64,000 nt of DNA, taken from contig NZ_JAAVUV010000011.1 of NCBI RefSeq assembly GCF_018449635.1, positions 217,438-281,437 of the forward strand, in the 5' to 3' direction. This DNA comes from Caballeronia sp. dw_276 (GTDB lineage Bacteria > Pseudomonadota > Gammaproteobacteria > Burkholderiales > Burkholderiaceae). Every line of letters starts with the position of its first letter. The first letter of the stretch is position 1. The notes under the pieces were generated by a model. That model made no database searches. It was not told the DNA's origin and saw only the letters and a list, made by a program, of their open reading frames with translations. Positions 45,450 to 53,306 of this stretch are shown here, in pieces. Both the position numbers and the translations under genes were made by a program.

Positions 45450-46007
45450 ATGAACGACCAAGCCATTGTGCTTCGCGAGATCACGGCGGAAGATCTGCCT
45501 GCAATCAACGCGTGGCGTGCAAAACGGGAAGTCGTCGATGCGCTGGTGGGCAGTTTTCGCCATGTGAACGCCGATATTGACCGGCGCTGGTACGAGTCGT
45601 ATCTCGCCAGCCGCGCGAGCAACGTCCGCCTCGCGATTTGCCACCGCGAAAGCGGAGAATGCGTGGGCGTCGTGTATCTGCTCAAGATTGACTGGATCAA
45701 TCGCAGCGCGGAATTCGGCATCCAGATCGGCGATACAGCCGCGCAGGGACAAGGCATAGGCGACGCGGCGACGCAACTCGCGCTCCGTCATGCGTTCGGC
45801 GATCTCAACCTGCGCCGTGTTTATCTGTCTGTTCTGGCAACCAACGGACGCGCCATCAAGCTATATGAGAAGACCGGCTTTCGTCACGAAGGCGTCTTGC
45901 GCGAGGCGGCGTTCAAGTCGGGCCGCTATATAGACTTGCTCCTCATGGCCATCCTCGACCACGAATTCGACGCGCCGGCTGCTCGCCAGGACCGTCGAGA
46001 GGGCTGA
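45450..46007 (+). CDS. GNAT family N-acetyltransferase
   Basis: This 185-residue protein has the GNAT layout: IVLREITAEDLPAINAW, then GVVYLLKIDWINRSAEFGI, the acetyl-CoA loop AAQGQGIGDAATQLAL, and LYEKTGFRHEGVLRE. It resembles amino-sugar acyltransferases such as PseH/WecD-like enzymes. Coupling to the aminotransferase gene makes N-acylation of its product the likely reaction. The start at 45450 immediately follows the upstream stop codon. Confidence 0.88.
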   Translation: MNDQAIVLREITAEDLPAINAWRAKREVVDALVGSFRHVNADIDRRWYESYLASRASNVRLAICHRESGECVGVVYLLKIDWINRSAEFGIQIGDTAAQGQGIGDAATQLALRHAFGDLNLRRVYLSVLATNGRAIKLYEKTGFRHEGVLREAAFKSGRYIDLLLMAILDHEFDAPAARQDRREG

Positions 46008-46011
46008 CGAC

Positions 46012-46791
46012 ATGGACATCACAACCTTCGATCAGGAAATGGATGCCAAAGGCTGGGTCATTCTTCGTGATGCACTCGAACCCGGTCTGGTCGACCGGCT
46101 GCGTAGCGACTGCCTCAAATGGATCGATATCTGCACGCAATATCAGGTCGCCAGCGGTATCAACGCACAAGGCGACGGCACCGCGCATCACAGCGTGGGC
46201 GCAGAAGACAGCATTGACGAATTCATCCGGCTGCATCTTTTTCATGCGTGGCTGCAGCATTACTTCGACAGCAAACCGTACATCCTGCACGCCTGCAATC
46301 CCGTGGGCGGATTTCCGCGTGTGCAGAACTATGTGCACCGCGTGCACAGGGACGTTGCGACGTTCATTCCCGACTACCGGCTGCGCATCAACATGCTCGT
46401 GATGCTCGACGATTTCACGCTTGAAAACGGCGCAACTCGTGTATTGAGCGGTTCGCATTGGCAGCCCGTTCAACCCGCCGATGACGAATTCAACGCACGC
46501 AGCGAGCCGTTGACAGGCCGCGCCGGTTCCGTGATCTTGTTCAACTCATATTTGTGGCACAAGGGCACGCTGAATACGACGTCACGCAATCGTGTGGCGT
46601 TGACGCTCAGCTACGGTCCGGCATTCGTCAAGCCGCAGATGGACTACGCGCGGCTGATTGGCGAAGACCGGGGCGCGGCGCTTTCACCGCTGACGCGCCA
46701 AGTGCTCGGCTTCAATTCGCGCGTGCCGGTCAGTCTGGCCGAGTGGTATCGGCCACGGCCCGACAGATTGTATTTGCCCGATCAGGGCTAG
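46012..46791 (+). CDS. Phytanoyl-CoA dioxygenase family protein
   Basis: This 259-residue Fe(II)/2-oxoglutarate-dependent oxygenase has iron ligands His112 and Asp114 (VHRVHRDVATF) and His183 (SYLWHKGTL). The 2-oxoglutarate-binding Arg193 is near NRVALTLSYGP. Family members hydroxylate small molecules or sugars' acyl groups. In this cluster it may hydroxylate the acyl or sugar part of the flagellin glycan; that is inferred from position. It starts five bases after the acetyltransferase stop codon. Confidence 0.88.
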   Translation: MDITTFDQEMDAKGWVILRDALEPGLVDRLRSDCLKWIDICTQYQVASGINAQGDGTAHHSVGAEDSIDEFIRLHLFHAWLQHYFDSKPYILHACNPVGGFPRVQNYVHRVHRDVATFIPDYRLRINMLVMLDDFTLENGATRVLSGSHWQPVQPADDEFNARSEPLTGRAGSVILFNSYLWHKGTLNTTSRNRVALTLSYGPAFVKPQMDYARLIGEDRGAALSPLTRQVLGFNSRVPVSLAEWYRPRPDRLYLPDQG

Positions 46792-46817
46792 TTCCAACCC
46801 AACACCAAAGGCAAGCG

Positions 46818-47546
46818 ATGCGCGATTACAACTCAGAGGCCCAGTCGAGGCCGGAAAAAAGGTACGACTACAACTTCGACGAAATCGTTCGCGGCTACAT
46901 GATGAAGCGCTTCGCGCCGCATTTTCAAAGCGGGCCGGCGCTCGAACTGGGCTGCCACGAAGGCCGGTCCACGCAACTATTGTCGCAGCACTTCCCTGAT
47001 CTCACCGTGGTCGAAGCGTCTTCGGACGCGCTTGCAGTCGCGAAGCGCAACGCTCCGGAGACCGTCACGTTTATCAACTCGACCTTCGAAGAAGCAAAGT
47101 TTGACAAAACGTTTCGCTCGATCTTCCTGATCAACACGCTTGAACACCTGGAAGAAACCGGTCCGGTGCTGCGCAATATTAGCGAATGGCTGGCGCCCGA
47201 CGGCCAGTTCTATGTGCTGGTGCCGAATGCGGATGCGCCGTCCCGCCAGATTGCCGTGCAGATGCGGCTGATTGAATCGAACAATGCGGTTACGTCGGGC
47301 GAGTGGGCTCACGGACATAGACGGACTTATTCGTTCGACACCCTGGAAGCCGATGTCCGCGCGGCCGGAATGAAAATCGAACAACGCGGCGGCTTGATGT
47401 TCAAGGCGCTGGCAAATTTTCAGTTCGACCGCGCGCTCGCGGCCGGGATAATCGACGAGAAATACCTCGAGGGAATCTACAACCTCGGCATGATCTATCC
47501 CGCTATGTGTGCCAGCATTTTCCTGATCTGCTCGCGCGCGCAATGA
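46818..47546 (+). CDS. Class I SAM-dependent methyltransferase
   Basis: This 242-residue methyltransferase has motif I ALELGCHEGRSTQLL, then VVEASSDALAVAK, the post-I/II segment FRSIFLINTLEHLEETGPVL, and LAPDGQFYVLVPNADAPSRQ. This type often methylates sugars or hydroxyacids in glycan clusters. The start at 46818 (MRDYNSEAQSRPEKRYDYNF) is chosen over a longer frame that runs back through the dioxygenase gene. Confidence 0.88.
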   Translation: MRDYNSEAQSRPEKRYDYNFDEIVRGYMMKRFAPHFQSGPALELGCHEGRSTQLLSQHFPDLTVVEASSDALAVAKRNAPETVTFINSTFEEAKFDKTFRSIFLINTLEHLEETGPVLRNISEWLAPDGQFYVLVPNADAPSRQIAVQMRLIESNNAVTSGEWAHGHRRTYSFDTLEADVRAAGMKIEQRGGLMFKALANFQFDRALAAGIIDEKYLEGIYNLGMIYPAMCASIFLICSRAQ

Positions 47547-47601
47547 TCCTGATCGCGACGTTGTTCGAGATGCTGATCGACTTCGCGATGCGGAGGCGCT
47601 C

Positions 47602-48333
47602 GTGAAGGTCGCGATCATGCAGCCTTACTTCTTGCCGTACATCGGCTATTTCCAGCTGATGAAATCGGCCGACGTATTCGTGGTCTACGACAACATCAAG
47701 TACACCAAGAAAGGCTGGTTCAACCGCAATCGCTTCCTGCAAAACGGCAGCGATGCATGGTTCAGCCTGCCGTTGCAAAGTGATTCGGACTCGCTGGACG
47801 TGATCGAGCGCAAGCTCGACCCAGCTTTCGATAAACGCAAGCTGCTGAACCAGCTGAGCGCGGCGTACAAAAAAGCCCCGCATTTTGCGAACGGCTTCGA
47901 ATTGCTGCGCGAATGCGTGGAGTATGAAGAAAGCAATCTCTTCCGCTTTATCCATCACGCGATTCTCACGACCGCCGCGCGCTTGCAGATCGATACGCGC
48001 GTGGTCGTTTCGTCGTCCATTCCGATCGATCATTCGTTGCGCGCGCAGGACAAGGTGCTGGCGATTTGCGAGGCGCTGGGCGCAACGACTTATATCAACG
48101 CAATCGGCGGGACCGAGTTGTATTCGGCCGAAGCTTTCGAGCGGCGCGGCATGGCGTTGCGCTTCATCAAGCCAAGAGCGCTGGAATACCGGCAATTTGG
48201 CGCGCCATTTGTGCCGTGGCTTTCGATCCTCGACCTGTTCATGTTTATCGACGAGAACACGATCCGGCAAAGCGTGGTTGAGTTCGACCTCATTCCGGCG
48301 CAAGAGCCTGACGCGTGCCATGCACATAAATAG
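47602..48333 (+). CDS. WbqC family protein
   Basis: This 243-residue protein starts with the family hallmark MQPYFLPYIGYFQLMKSADVF, followed by NIKYTKKGWFNRNRFL. WbqC-like proteins occur in O-antigen and flagellin glycan clusters and are thought to transfer or form amide bonds on amino-sugars; the chemistry is uncertain. It is the last modification gene before the fliC promoter. A GTG start is possible slightly upstream, but the ATG-type N-terminus (MKVAIMQPYF) fits the family. Confidence 0.88.
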   Translation: MKVAIMQPYFLPYIGYFQLMKSADVFVVYDNIKYTKKGWFNRNRFLQNGSDAWFSLPLQSDSDSLDVIERKLDPAFDKRKLLNQLSAAYKKAPHFANGFELLRECVEYEESNLFRFIHHAILTTAARLQIDTRVVVSSSIPIDHSLRAQDKVLAICEALGATTYINAIGGTELYSAEAFERRGMALRFIKPRALEYRQFGAPFVPWLSILDLFMFIDENTIRQSVVEFDLIPAQEPDACHAHK

Positions 48334-48410
48334 TGCATAAGTCTTTGAAACTGAGTAAAGCTTGAACCTCAATCCTATGAACAATCTTTCTGATTCATAG
48401 ATTGACTGCC

Positions 48411-48437
48411 TAAAGTTTCCTCCAACCCCGCCGAAAA
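48411..48437 (+). promoter_or_regulatory. Sigma-28 (FliA) promoter of fliC
   Basis: TAAAGTTT-N11-GCCGAAAA matches the FliA consensus TAAAGTTT-N11-GCCGATAA with one change and exact spacing. The -10 element ends 84 bp before the fliC start, giving an untranslated leader of about 75 bases. It marks fliC as a late flagellar gene. Confidence 0.92.
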
Positions 48438-48521
48438 CCTAAACAAGCGGCCAAACAACTAGCCGCTTCAACCAGATACGGCGTTGTTACTGACACAACC
48501 GCCAGGCCCACGGAGAATGAA

Positions 48522-49658
48522 ATGATCGGTATCAATAGCAATATCAACTCGCTGGTCGCCCAGCAAAACCTGAACGGCACGCAAAGCGCATTATCGTCGG
48601 CAATCACCCGCCTCTCGTCGGGCAAGCGCATTAACAGCGCAGCTGATGATGCAGCAGGCCAGGCAATTGCCTCGCGCATGACGTCTCAGATCAACGGCTT
48701 GAACCAAGGTGTTTCGAACGCCAATGACGGCGTGTCGATGACCCAAACGGCTTCGAGCGGTTTGAACCAGATCACGGACAACCTGCAACGTATTCGTCAA
48801 CTCGCCGTGCAAGCGTCGACCGGTTCCCTGTCGGCAAGCGACCAGGCCGCTCTGCAGAAGGAAGTTGCACAACGTATTTCGGAAGTGAACCGTATTGCCT
48901 CGCAAACGACGTACAACGGCACGAACGTGCTGGATGGCTCGGCAGGCAACGTCAGCTTCCAGGTTGGTGCGAACGTCGGCCAGACCATTTCGGTCGACTT
49001 GAGCCAAGGCGTTTCGGCCGCGAAGCTTGGCGGTGGCTTTGCACAATCCGGCACGGCGATCGGCTCGGTTTCCGGCCTGAGCCTGAACGCGTCGGGTGCA
49101 TCGACGACCGGCACGGCCGCCATCACGACCATCAACGTGCTGGCAGACGGCAAGGGCGGTTTCACGTACACCGACCAGAACAACCAAAGCATCTCTGCGA
49201 CCGTCGCAACGAGCTCGGTGTTCTCGGCAACGGCTGCATCGGGCACGACGGCTGGTTCGCTGGCATTCCAGGCGACCTTCGCATCGTCCGCTTCGACCTC
49301 ACAAACGAGCTCGTTGGCGTCCCTGAATTCGAATAACACGCCGCCGCTTGTGTCGGCTATCGACATCAGTACGGCAAACGGCGCGAATGGTGCAATTGAA
49401 TCGATCGACAACGCGCTTCAAGCGGTGAACTCGATTCAAGCTAACCTCGGCGCTGCGCAAAACCGCTTCACGTCGATCGCTTCGACGCAAACGCAACAGT
49501 CGACCAACCTGTCGTCTGCTCAGTCGCAAATCACCGACGCAAACTTCGCGCAGGAAACGGCGAACTTGAGCAAGGCGCAAGTGTTGCAACAAGCTGGTAT
49601 CTCGGTGCTGGCACAGGCCAACTCGCTGCCGCAGCAAGTTCTGAAGCTCCTCGGCTAA
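48522..49658 (+). CDS. fliC: Flagellin
   Basis: This 378-residue filament subunit has conserved D0/D1 ends, N-terminal MIGINSNINSLVAQQNLNG with RLSSGKRINSAADDAAG, and C-terminal AQSQITDANFAQETANLSKAQVLQQAG. The variable central part (roughly 170-290) is very rich in Ser/Thr/Ala, giving many possible O-glycosylation sites. That fits the GT41 enzyme and modification genes directly upstream. It contains no cysteine, as usual. A leaderless type III export signal is in the N-terminus. Confidence 0.97.
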   Translation: MIGINSNINSLVAQQNLNGTQSALSSAITRLSSGKRINSAADDAAGQAIASRMTSQINGLNQGVSNANDGVSMTQTASSGLNQITDNLQRIRQLAVQASTGSLSASDQAALQKEVAQRISEVNRIASQTTYNGTNVLDGSAGNVSFQVGANVGQTISVDLSQGVSAAKLGGGFAQSGTAIGSVSGLSLNASGASTTGTAAITTINVLADGKGGFTYTDQNNQSISATVATSSVFSATAASGTTAGSLAFQATFASSASTSQTSSLASLNSNNTPPLVSAIDISTANGANGAIESIDNALQAVNSIQANLGAAQNRFTSIASTQTQQSTNLSSAQSQITDANFAQETANLSKAQVLQQAGISVLAQANSLPQQVLKLLG

Positions 49659-49679
49659 GCATCCTCGCCGAACACGTAG

Positions 49680-49709
49680 CCGGCGCGCGGCGTCTAAAGC
49701 GCGCGCCGG
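49680..49709 (+). terminator. GC-rich hairpin after fliC
   Basis: The stem CCGGCGCGC / GCGCGCCGG with a 12-base loop starts 22 bp after the fliC stop. No T run follows, so it may act as an mRNA-stabilising 3' structure more than a terminator. Confidence 0.5.
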
Positions 49710-49763
49710 TTGGAACACCTGGCAGCACAGCGGTACTTGCAGCATCGGAGAAGCAAAAAACCG

Positions 49764-49783
49764 CTGGGAGGCTTGCCTCCCAG
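49764..49783 (+). terminator. Second hairpin between fliC and fliD
   Basis: The palindrome CTGGGAGGC / GCCTCCCAG with a minimal loop is followed by TTCGCGTTT. It lies 57 bp before fliD and may attenuate read-through from fliC. Confidence 0.5.
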
Positions 49784-49840
49784 TTCGCGTTTCCGCATTT
49801 TTATCCATCGGTTAAGACCTACGCACGAGCGGAGTAATGC

Positions 49841-51367
49841 ATGAGCACGATACCCACATCAACCGGTTCGACCGTTGACCCGAACAGCGCCATCCAGCAG
49901 GCTGCACAGTCGATCATCAGCGGCTCAACCGGCTCGACGATGGACGTGAACTCTCTCGTCACGGCGATCGTCAACGCGAAGGTCGCGCCTCAAACCGACG
50001 CCATCAACAACAAAACAACATCCGACAACACGCAATTGACCGCGATCGGTCAGTTGAAGTCGGTCATGTCTCTCCTGCAAAGCTCCCTCACGTCGCTGTC
50101 CGACGGCACGGCCATGTCGGCCTTCACGGCCACGGGCGATGGCAAGGGCATTACCGCGAAGGGCACGACAGGCGCAGTCGCGGGATCGTATTCCGTGAAG
50201 GTATCGAATATTGCGACTTCGCAGTCGATCACCTCCGGCGCATTCACCACTGGCCAGACGCTTGGCACCGGCACGATGACAATATCGGTCGGCGGCAAGA
50301 GCATGGCGGTGAACGTCGACTCGACCAACAACACGCTCGCGGGAATCGCAGCCGCCATCAACTCCGGCACAGGCAATCCGGGCGTGACCGCCGCAATTGT
50401 GAATGGCACGGACGGCGCGCATCTGGTATTGCGTTCGGCGGCAACGGGCGTGTCGAATGGTATCAACGTATCGATTTCCGGCTCCGGTTCGTCGGACGCG
50501 CTGAACAATCTTGCTGTCACTTCCGGAACGGTCCCGGCGCCCGCGAGCAGCACGGAAACAGCAGGCAACTACACCGGCTCTACAACCAGCGTGACGTCGG
50601 GCGCGTGGACTCAGAGCGTGGCAGGACAAGACGCCAATTTCTCGATTGCGGGAACGCCCGGCACGAGCGCGAGCAACACCATCACCACAGCGCTCAGCGG
50701 TGTGTCCATGACTCTGGACTCCACGTCTGTTGGCACCACGCAAACGCTGACGGTGGCGCCGGACACGACCGGCCAGACCACGGCGATCACGGCGTTCGTC
50801 ACTGCCTACAACAACTTTGTCACGACAGCCACCACGCTATCGTCATTCGATGCAACCCAGGCAAAGGGCTCGCAGGGTGGCGTGCTGCTCGGCGACTCCA
50901 TGCTCAACACCATTCGCAACACGCTCGCCAGCGCGATCAGCGGCGGCGTGGGCACAGGTTCGTCGGCGGTTAATCTTGGTTCTATCGGCATTACGCTGCA
51001 GCCCGACGGCACGCTGAAGACCGACTCCGACGCACTGACCGCCGCTCTGACCAGTAATCCGGGTATGGTCTCGAACCTGTTCAACCAAACCAACGGCGTA
51101 GGCGCCACGATGAACAACAACCTGACGGCGTTCCTGTCGGTTGGAGGTATCGTGGATTCGCGCACGACGGCGCTTAATAGCGATCTTTCCAGCCTCAAGG
51201 ACCAGCAAACGCAGCTGACCGCCTACACGGCTCAATTGACCACGTCATACAACGACCAATTCACCGCGTTGAACACGCTGATGTCGCAATCGACGAGCAA
51301 CGCCAATTATCTGACGGCGCTCTTCGGCGGCACCAACAGCGCTGGCGCGCTCGCGACCAACAAGTAA
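49841..51367 (+). CDS. fliD: Flagellar hook-associated protein 2 (filament cap)
   Basis: This 508-residue cap protein controls flagellin addition at the filament tip. The N-terminal FliD domain (MDVNSLVTAIVNAKVAPQTD, then FTATGDGKGITAK) and C-terminal domain (NSDLSSLKDQQTQLTAYTAQ, then YNDQFTALNTLMSQ) are typical. The centre is Ser/Thr/Gly-rich as in fliC. The ribosome binding site CGGAG precedes the ATG. It is followed 11 bp later by fliT, which encodes its export chaperone. Confidence 0.95.
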   Translation: MSTIPTSTGSTVDPNSAIQQAAQSIISGSTGSTMDVNSLVTAIVNAKVAPQTDAINNKTTSDNTQLTAIGQLKSVMSLLQSSLTSLSDGTAMSAFTATGDGKGITAKGTTGAVAGSYSVKVSNIATSQSITSGAFTTGQTLGTGTMTISVGGKSMAVNVDSTNNTLAGIAAAINSGTGNPGVTAAIVNGTDGAHLVLRSAATGVSNGINVSISGSGSSDALNNLAVTSGTVPAPASSTETAGNYTGSTTSVTSGAWTQSVAGQDANFSIAGTPGTSASNTITTALSGVSMTLDSTSVGTTQTLTVAPDTTGQTTAITAFVTAYNNFVTTATTLSSFDATQAKGSQGGVLLGDSMLNTIRNTLASAISGGVGTGSSAVNLGSIGITLQPDGTLKTDSDALTAALTSNPGMVSNLFNQTNGVGATMNNNLTAFLSVGGIVDSRTTALNSDLSSLKDQQTQLTAYTAQLTTSYNDQFTALNTLMSQSTSNANYLTALFGGTNSAGALATNK

Positions 51368-51378
51368 GGGGCCATGCG

Positions 51379-51678
51379 ATGAACCAGCAAGAACTGATCG
51401 CCCAGGCGTGGGCCTTGACGGAAGCCATAGAAAGCGCGGCCGCAAATAATGACTGGCCGCGCGCCGCGGAACTTTCGCTCGCGCGCTCGCCGCTGTTGAT
51501 GGGCTTGCAAGCCGACCAGCCCGCCGATTCCATGGTTACGATCCGCCGGATTCAGGCGAGCATTGCCGCGATGATGAACGTGGCGACATCGGCGGAAACA
51601 GCGTTGATGAAGAGTCACCGGCAAGCGCTGAATCAGGCAAGCGCCGCCGGCCGATATCAGCAGGCAGCGCAATTCTGA
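51379..51678 (+). CDS. fliT: Flagellar protein FliT (FliD chaperone)
   Basis: This 99-residue small helical protein begins MNQQELIAQAWALTEAIESA. Position immediately after fliD and size fit FliT, which binds FliD in the cytosol and, in enteric bacteria, modulates FlhDC. Sequence similarity in this family is weak, so the call rests partly on context. If flhDC is truly missing near here, the regulatory role may be different. Confidence 0.85.
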   Translation: MNQQELIAQAWALTEAIESAAANNDWPRAAELSLARSPLLMGLQADQPADSMVTIRRIQASIAAMMNVATSAETALMKSHRQALNQASAAGRYQQAAQF

Positions 51679-51747
51679 AGCGGCAATAAAGAGACAACAC
51701 AGAACAACAACAGATGCGCGGTAGGCACGACGCGCGATGTTATTGAT

Positions 51748-51770
51748 GCCCGCTTCGGCGGGCTTTTTTT
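51748..51770 (+). terminator. Intrinsic terminator after fliT
   Basis: The stem GCCCGC / GCGGGC with the stable TTCG tetraloop is followed by T7. It closes the fliD-fliT unit 69 bp after the fliT stop and 18 bp before the converging exchanger gene ends. Confidence 0.92.
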
Positions 51771-51787
51771 ATGCGCGTACGAAGTCT

Positions 51788-52798
51788 TTATCGCCCGAGC
51801 GTCAGTCCGAGATAAAGCGCGTACAACCCGCCGTTCACAAGCAGGGCCCACAACACGATTCCGCCCTTCCTCGCGTTGAAACGCAGCCACGCAGCGGCGG
51901 CAAGCGTGATAAAAACGCCGGTCAGCACTTCGACCCGCGGCTCCCACGGCGTCAGCATGATGCCGATACCCGGCAGCAACGTGCCTTGAAAAACCATCGC
52001 GCCGGTGATGTTGCCGAACGCGAGCGTGTCCTTGCCGCGGCGCGCCCAGATGATGCTGTTGACCTTTTCGGGCAGTTCGGTCGCGATCGGGATGATGATC
52101 AGCGAAAGCAGCAGCGCCGATATCCCCAGCACGTGCGACACGCCTTCCACGCCTGCGATAAACCCCTTCGCCCCGCCAACCAGCAGCGCAGTCCCAATCA
52201 CCATCTGCAAGATGATGGTCGCAAGCGTCGTCGGCAAGCCCAAACGGGCGACGAGAAGACGCTCCGGCGCCTCGGTGCCGTGACCCTTCTCGACCAGACT
52301 GGCCGATGCACGAAACGTCGTGATCACATACACCACATACACGCCGACCAGCCCGGCCGCGAACAGTGCGCGGACCGGCCACGCGTGATGCGGGACGAAC
52401 ATCGCGCCGGCGGCAATCACAAACGCGCAGAGGAAGAAATTGAGATCGCGGGTAAAGCCAGTGTGTTCGGGCGTGACGAGACCTTTAAGGCCGCGCATCT
52501 TGAGAACGGCGATGGCCATCAGGCAGGTGGAGAGCGTCGCGAGCATCAGCGGTGCGCCAAGGATGGCGCCCACGCCAATTTCCTCGTTCACCGAACGATT
52601 GGCCGTGGCGCCCAGCAAGGCGATGATCGGCACCGTGGTTTCGGGCAAGGCCGTGCCAATGGCCGCAAACAGCGAGCCCGTGACGCCTTCGGAGATACCG
52701 AGTTTTTCGCCGAGATGTTCGAGTGCGTTCGTGAACAATTCCGATGCCGCCAGAATCATCACGAGCATGATTGCAAGTTGCAGGAAAAGCATGGTCAT
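51788..52798 (-). CDS. Na+/Ca2+-exchanger family cation transporter (likely Mn2+ exporter)
   Basis: This 336-residue inner membrane protein has two homologous halves of the Na_Ca_ex fold, each with an alpha-repeat: GSLFAAIGTALPETTVPIIALLGA in the first and SLIIIPIATELPEKVNSIIW in the second. It has about ten helices. By sequence alone it would be called a sodium:calcium antiporter. It is preceded on the same strand by a yybP-ykoY riboswitch, which binds Mn2+, so manganese efflux is the better inference. The start at 52798 follows GAGG with good spacing; ATG 52792 is an alternative. Confidence 0.88.
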   Translation of the reverse strand: MTMLFLQLAIMLVMILAASELFTNALEHLGEKLGISEGVTGSLFAAIGTALPETTVPIIALLGATANRSVNEEIGVGAILGAPLMLATLSTCLMAIAVLKMRGLKGLVTPEHTGFTRDLNFFLCAFVIAAGAMFVPHHAWPVRALFAAGLVGVYVVYVITTFRASASLVEKGHGTEAPERLLVARLGLPTTLATIILQMVIGTALLVGGAKGFIAGVEGVSHVLGISALLLSLIIIPIATELPEKVNSIIWARRGKDTLAFGNITGAMVFQGTLLPGIGIMLTPWEPRVEVLTGVFITLAAAAWLRFNARKGGIVLWALLVNGGLYALYLGLTLGR

Positions 52799-52890
52799 GC
52801 CGCACCTCGCAATGAGGCGCACTGGCGAATGCAACGCAAGGAGAAGCTTGTGACCGGAGTGGGGTATTTTTGTTTTGGAGACACGATGAT

Positions 52891-53062
52891 TTCACGGTCG
52901 GACGTCAGCGAACCAGGGTGCTATCCCGCGCCGTCCGACCGTGAACGACAAGATGCACCCATGGTCTCGCCAAACCGGACCGGTCGAACGCGCCACGGCA
53001 CCAGCCGAGTATGTTGACGCGTCCTCCTCCCATTGCGGAAGGAAGGCTACTCCCCAAAGACG
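52891..53062 (-). ncRNA. yybP-ykoY manganese riboswitch
   Basis: On the minus strand the aptamer (about 52950-53062) contains the conserved pieces GGGGAGTAGC, then CGTCAACATACTCG, then GGCGAGACCATGG, in the same order as in E. coli mntP and alx leaders. Downstream a perfect 14-bp hairpin TTCACGGTCGGACG / CGTCCGACCGTGAA (52891-52904 with 52932-52945) forms a plausible expression platform about 90 bp before the transporter start. No T run follows it, so control could be by a weak terminator or by translation. Known yybP-ykoY riboswitches turn genes on with Mn2+. Confidence 0.85.
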
Positions 53063-53306
53063 GGCATGAGTTTAGCGTGAGGCCGTGGATTAGGCAAGGC
53101 GGCGAGGCCAGGCGGGAGCGTCCACATATCGATATCCCCAATCGGTCGTTGTAGCGGAAATAACGATTCAGTAAGCTACGCCGACGCGGGTTTGTTGCGC
53201 AGAACCGCGCACCCGGGCGCGCCGTACAATAAGTCGCAACGCAGCCTGCATCAAAAATGACCAAATTAACCGACTAACCGAAAACAGCATCAAAACGGGA
53301 GATTCC
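53063..53306. promoter_or_regulatory. Divergent promoter region, exchanger / peptide-binding protein
   Basis: About 240 bp between the riboswitch and the plus-strand ABC binding-protein gene. TACAAT at 53225-53230 could be a plus-strand -10 box, but no well-spaced -35 is apparent. The riboswitch transcript must start somewhere here on the minus strand. Confidence 0.35.

Noticed and set aside
52905..53264. 119-codon minus-strand frame
   Set aside because: It lies over the yybP-ykoY riboswitch and has no protein-like composition.
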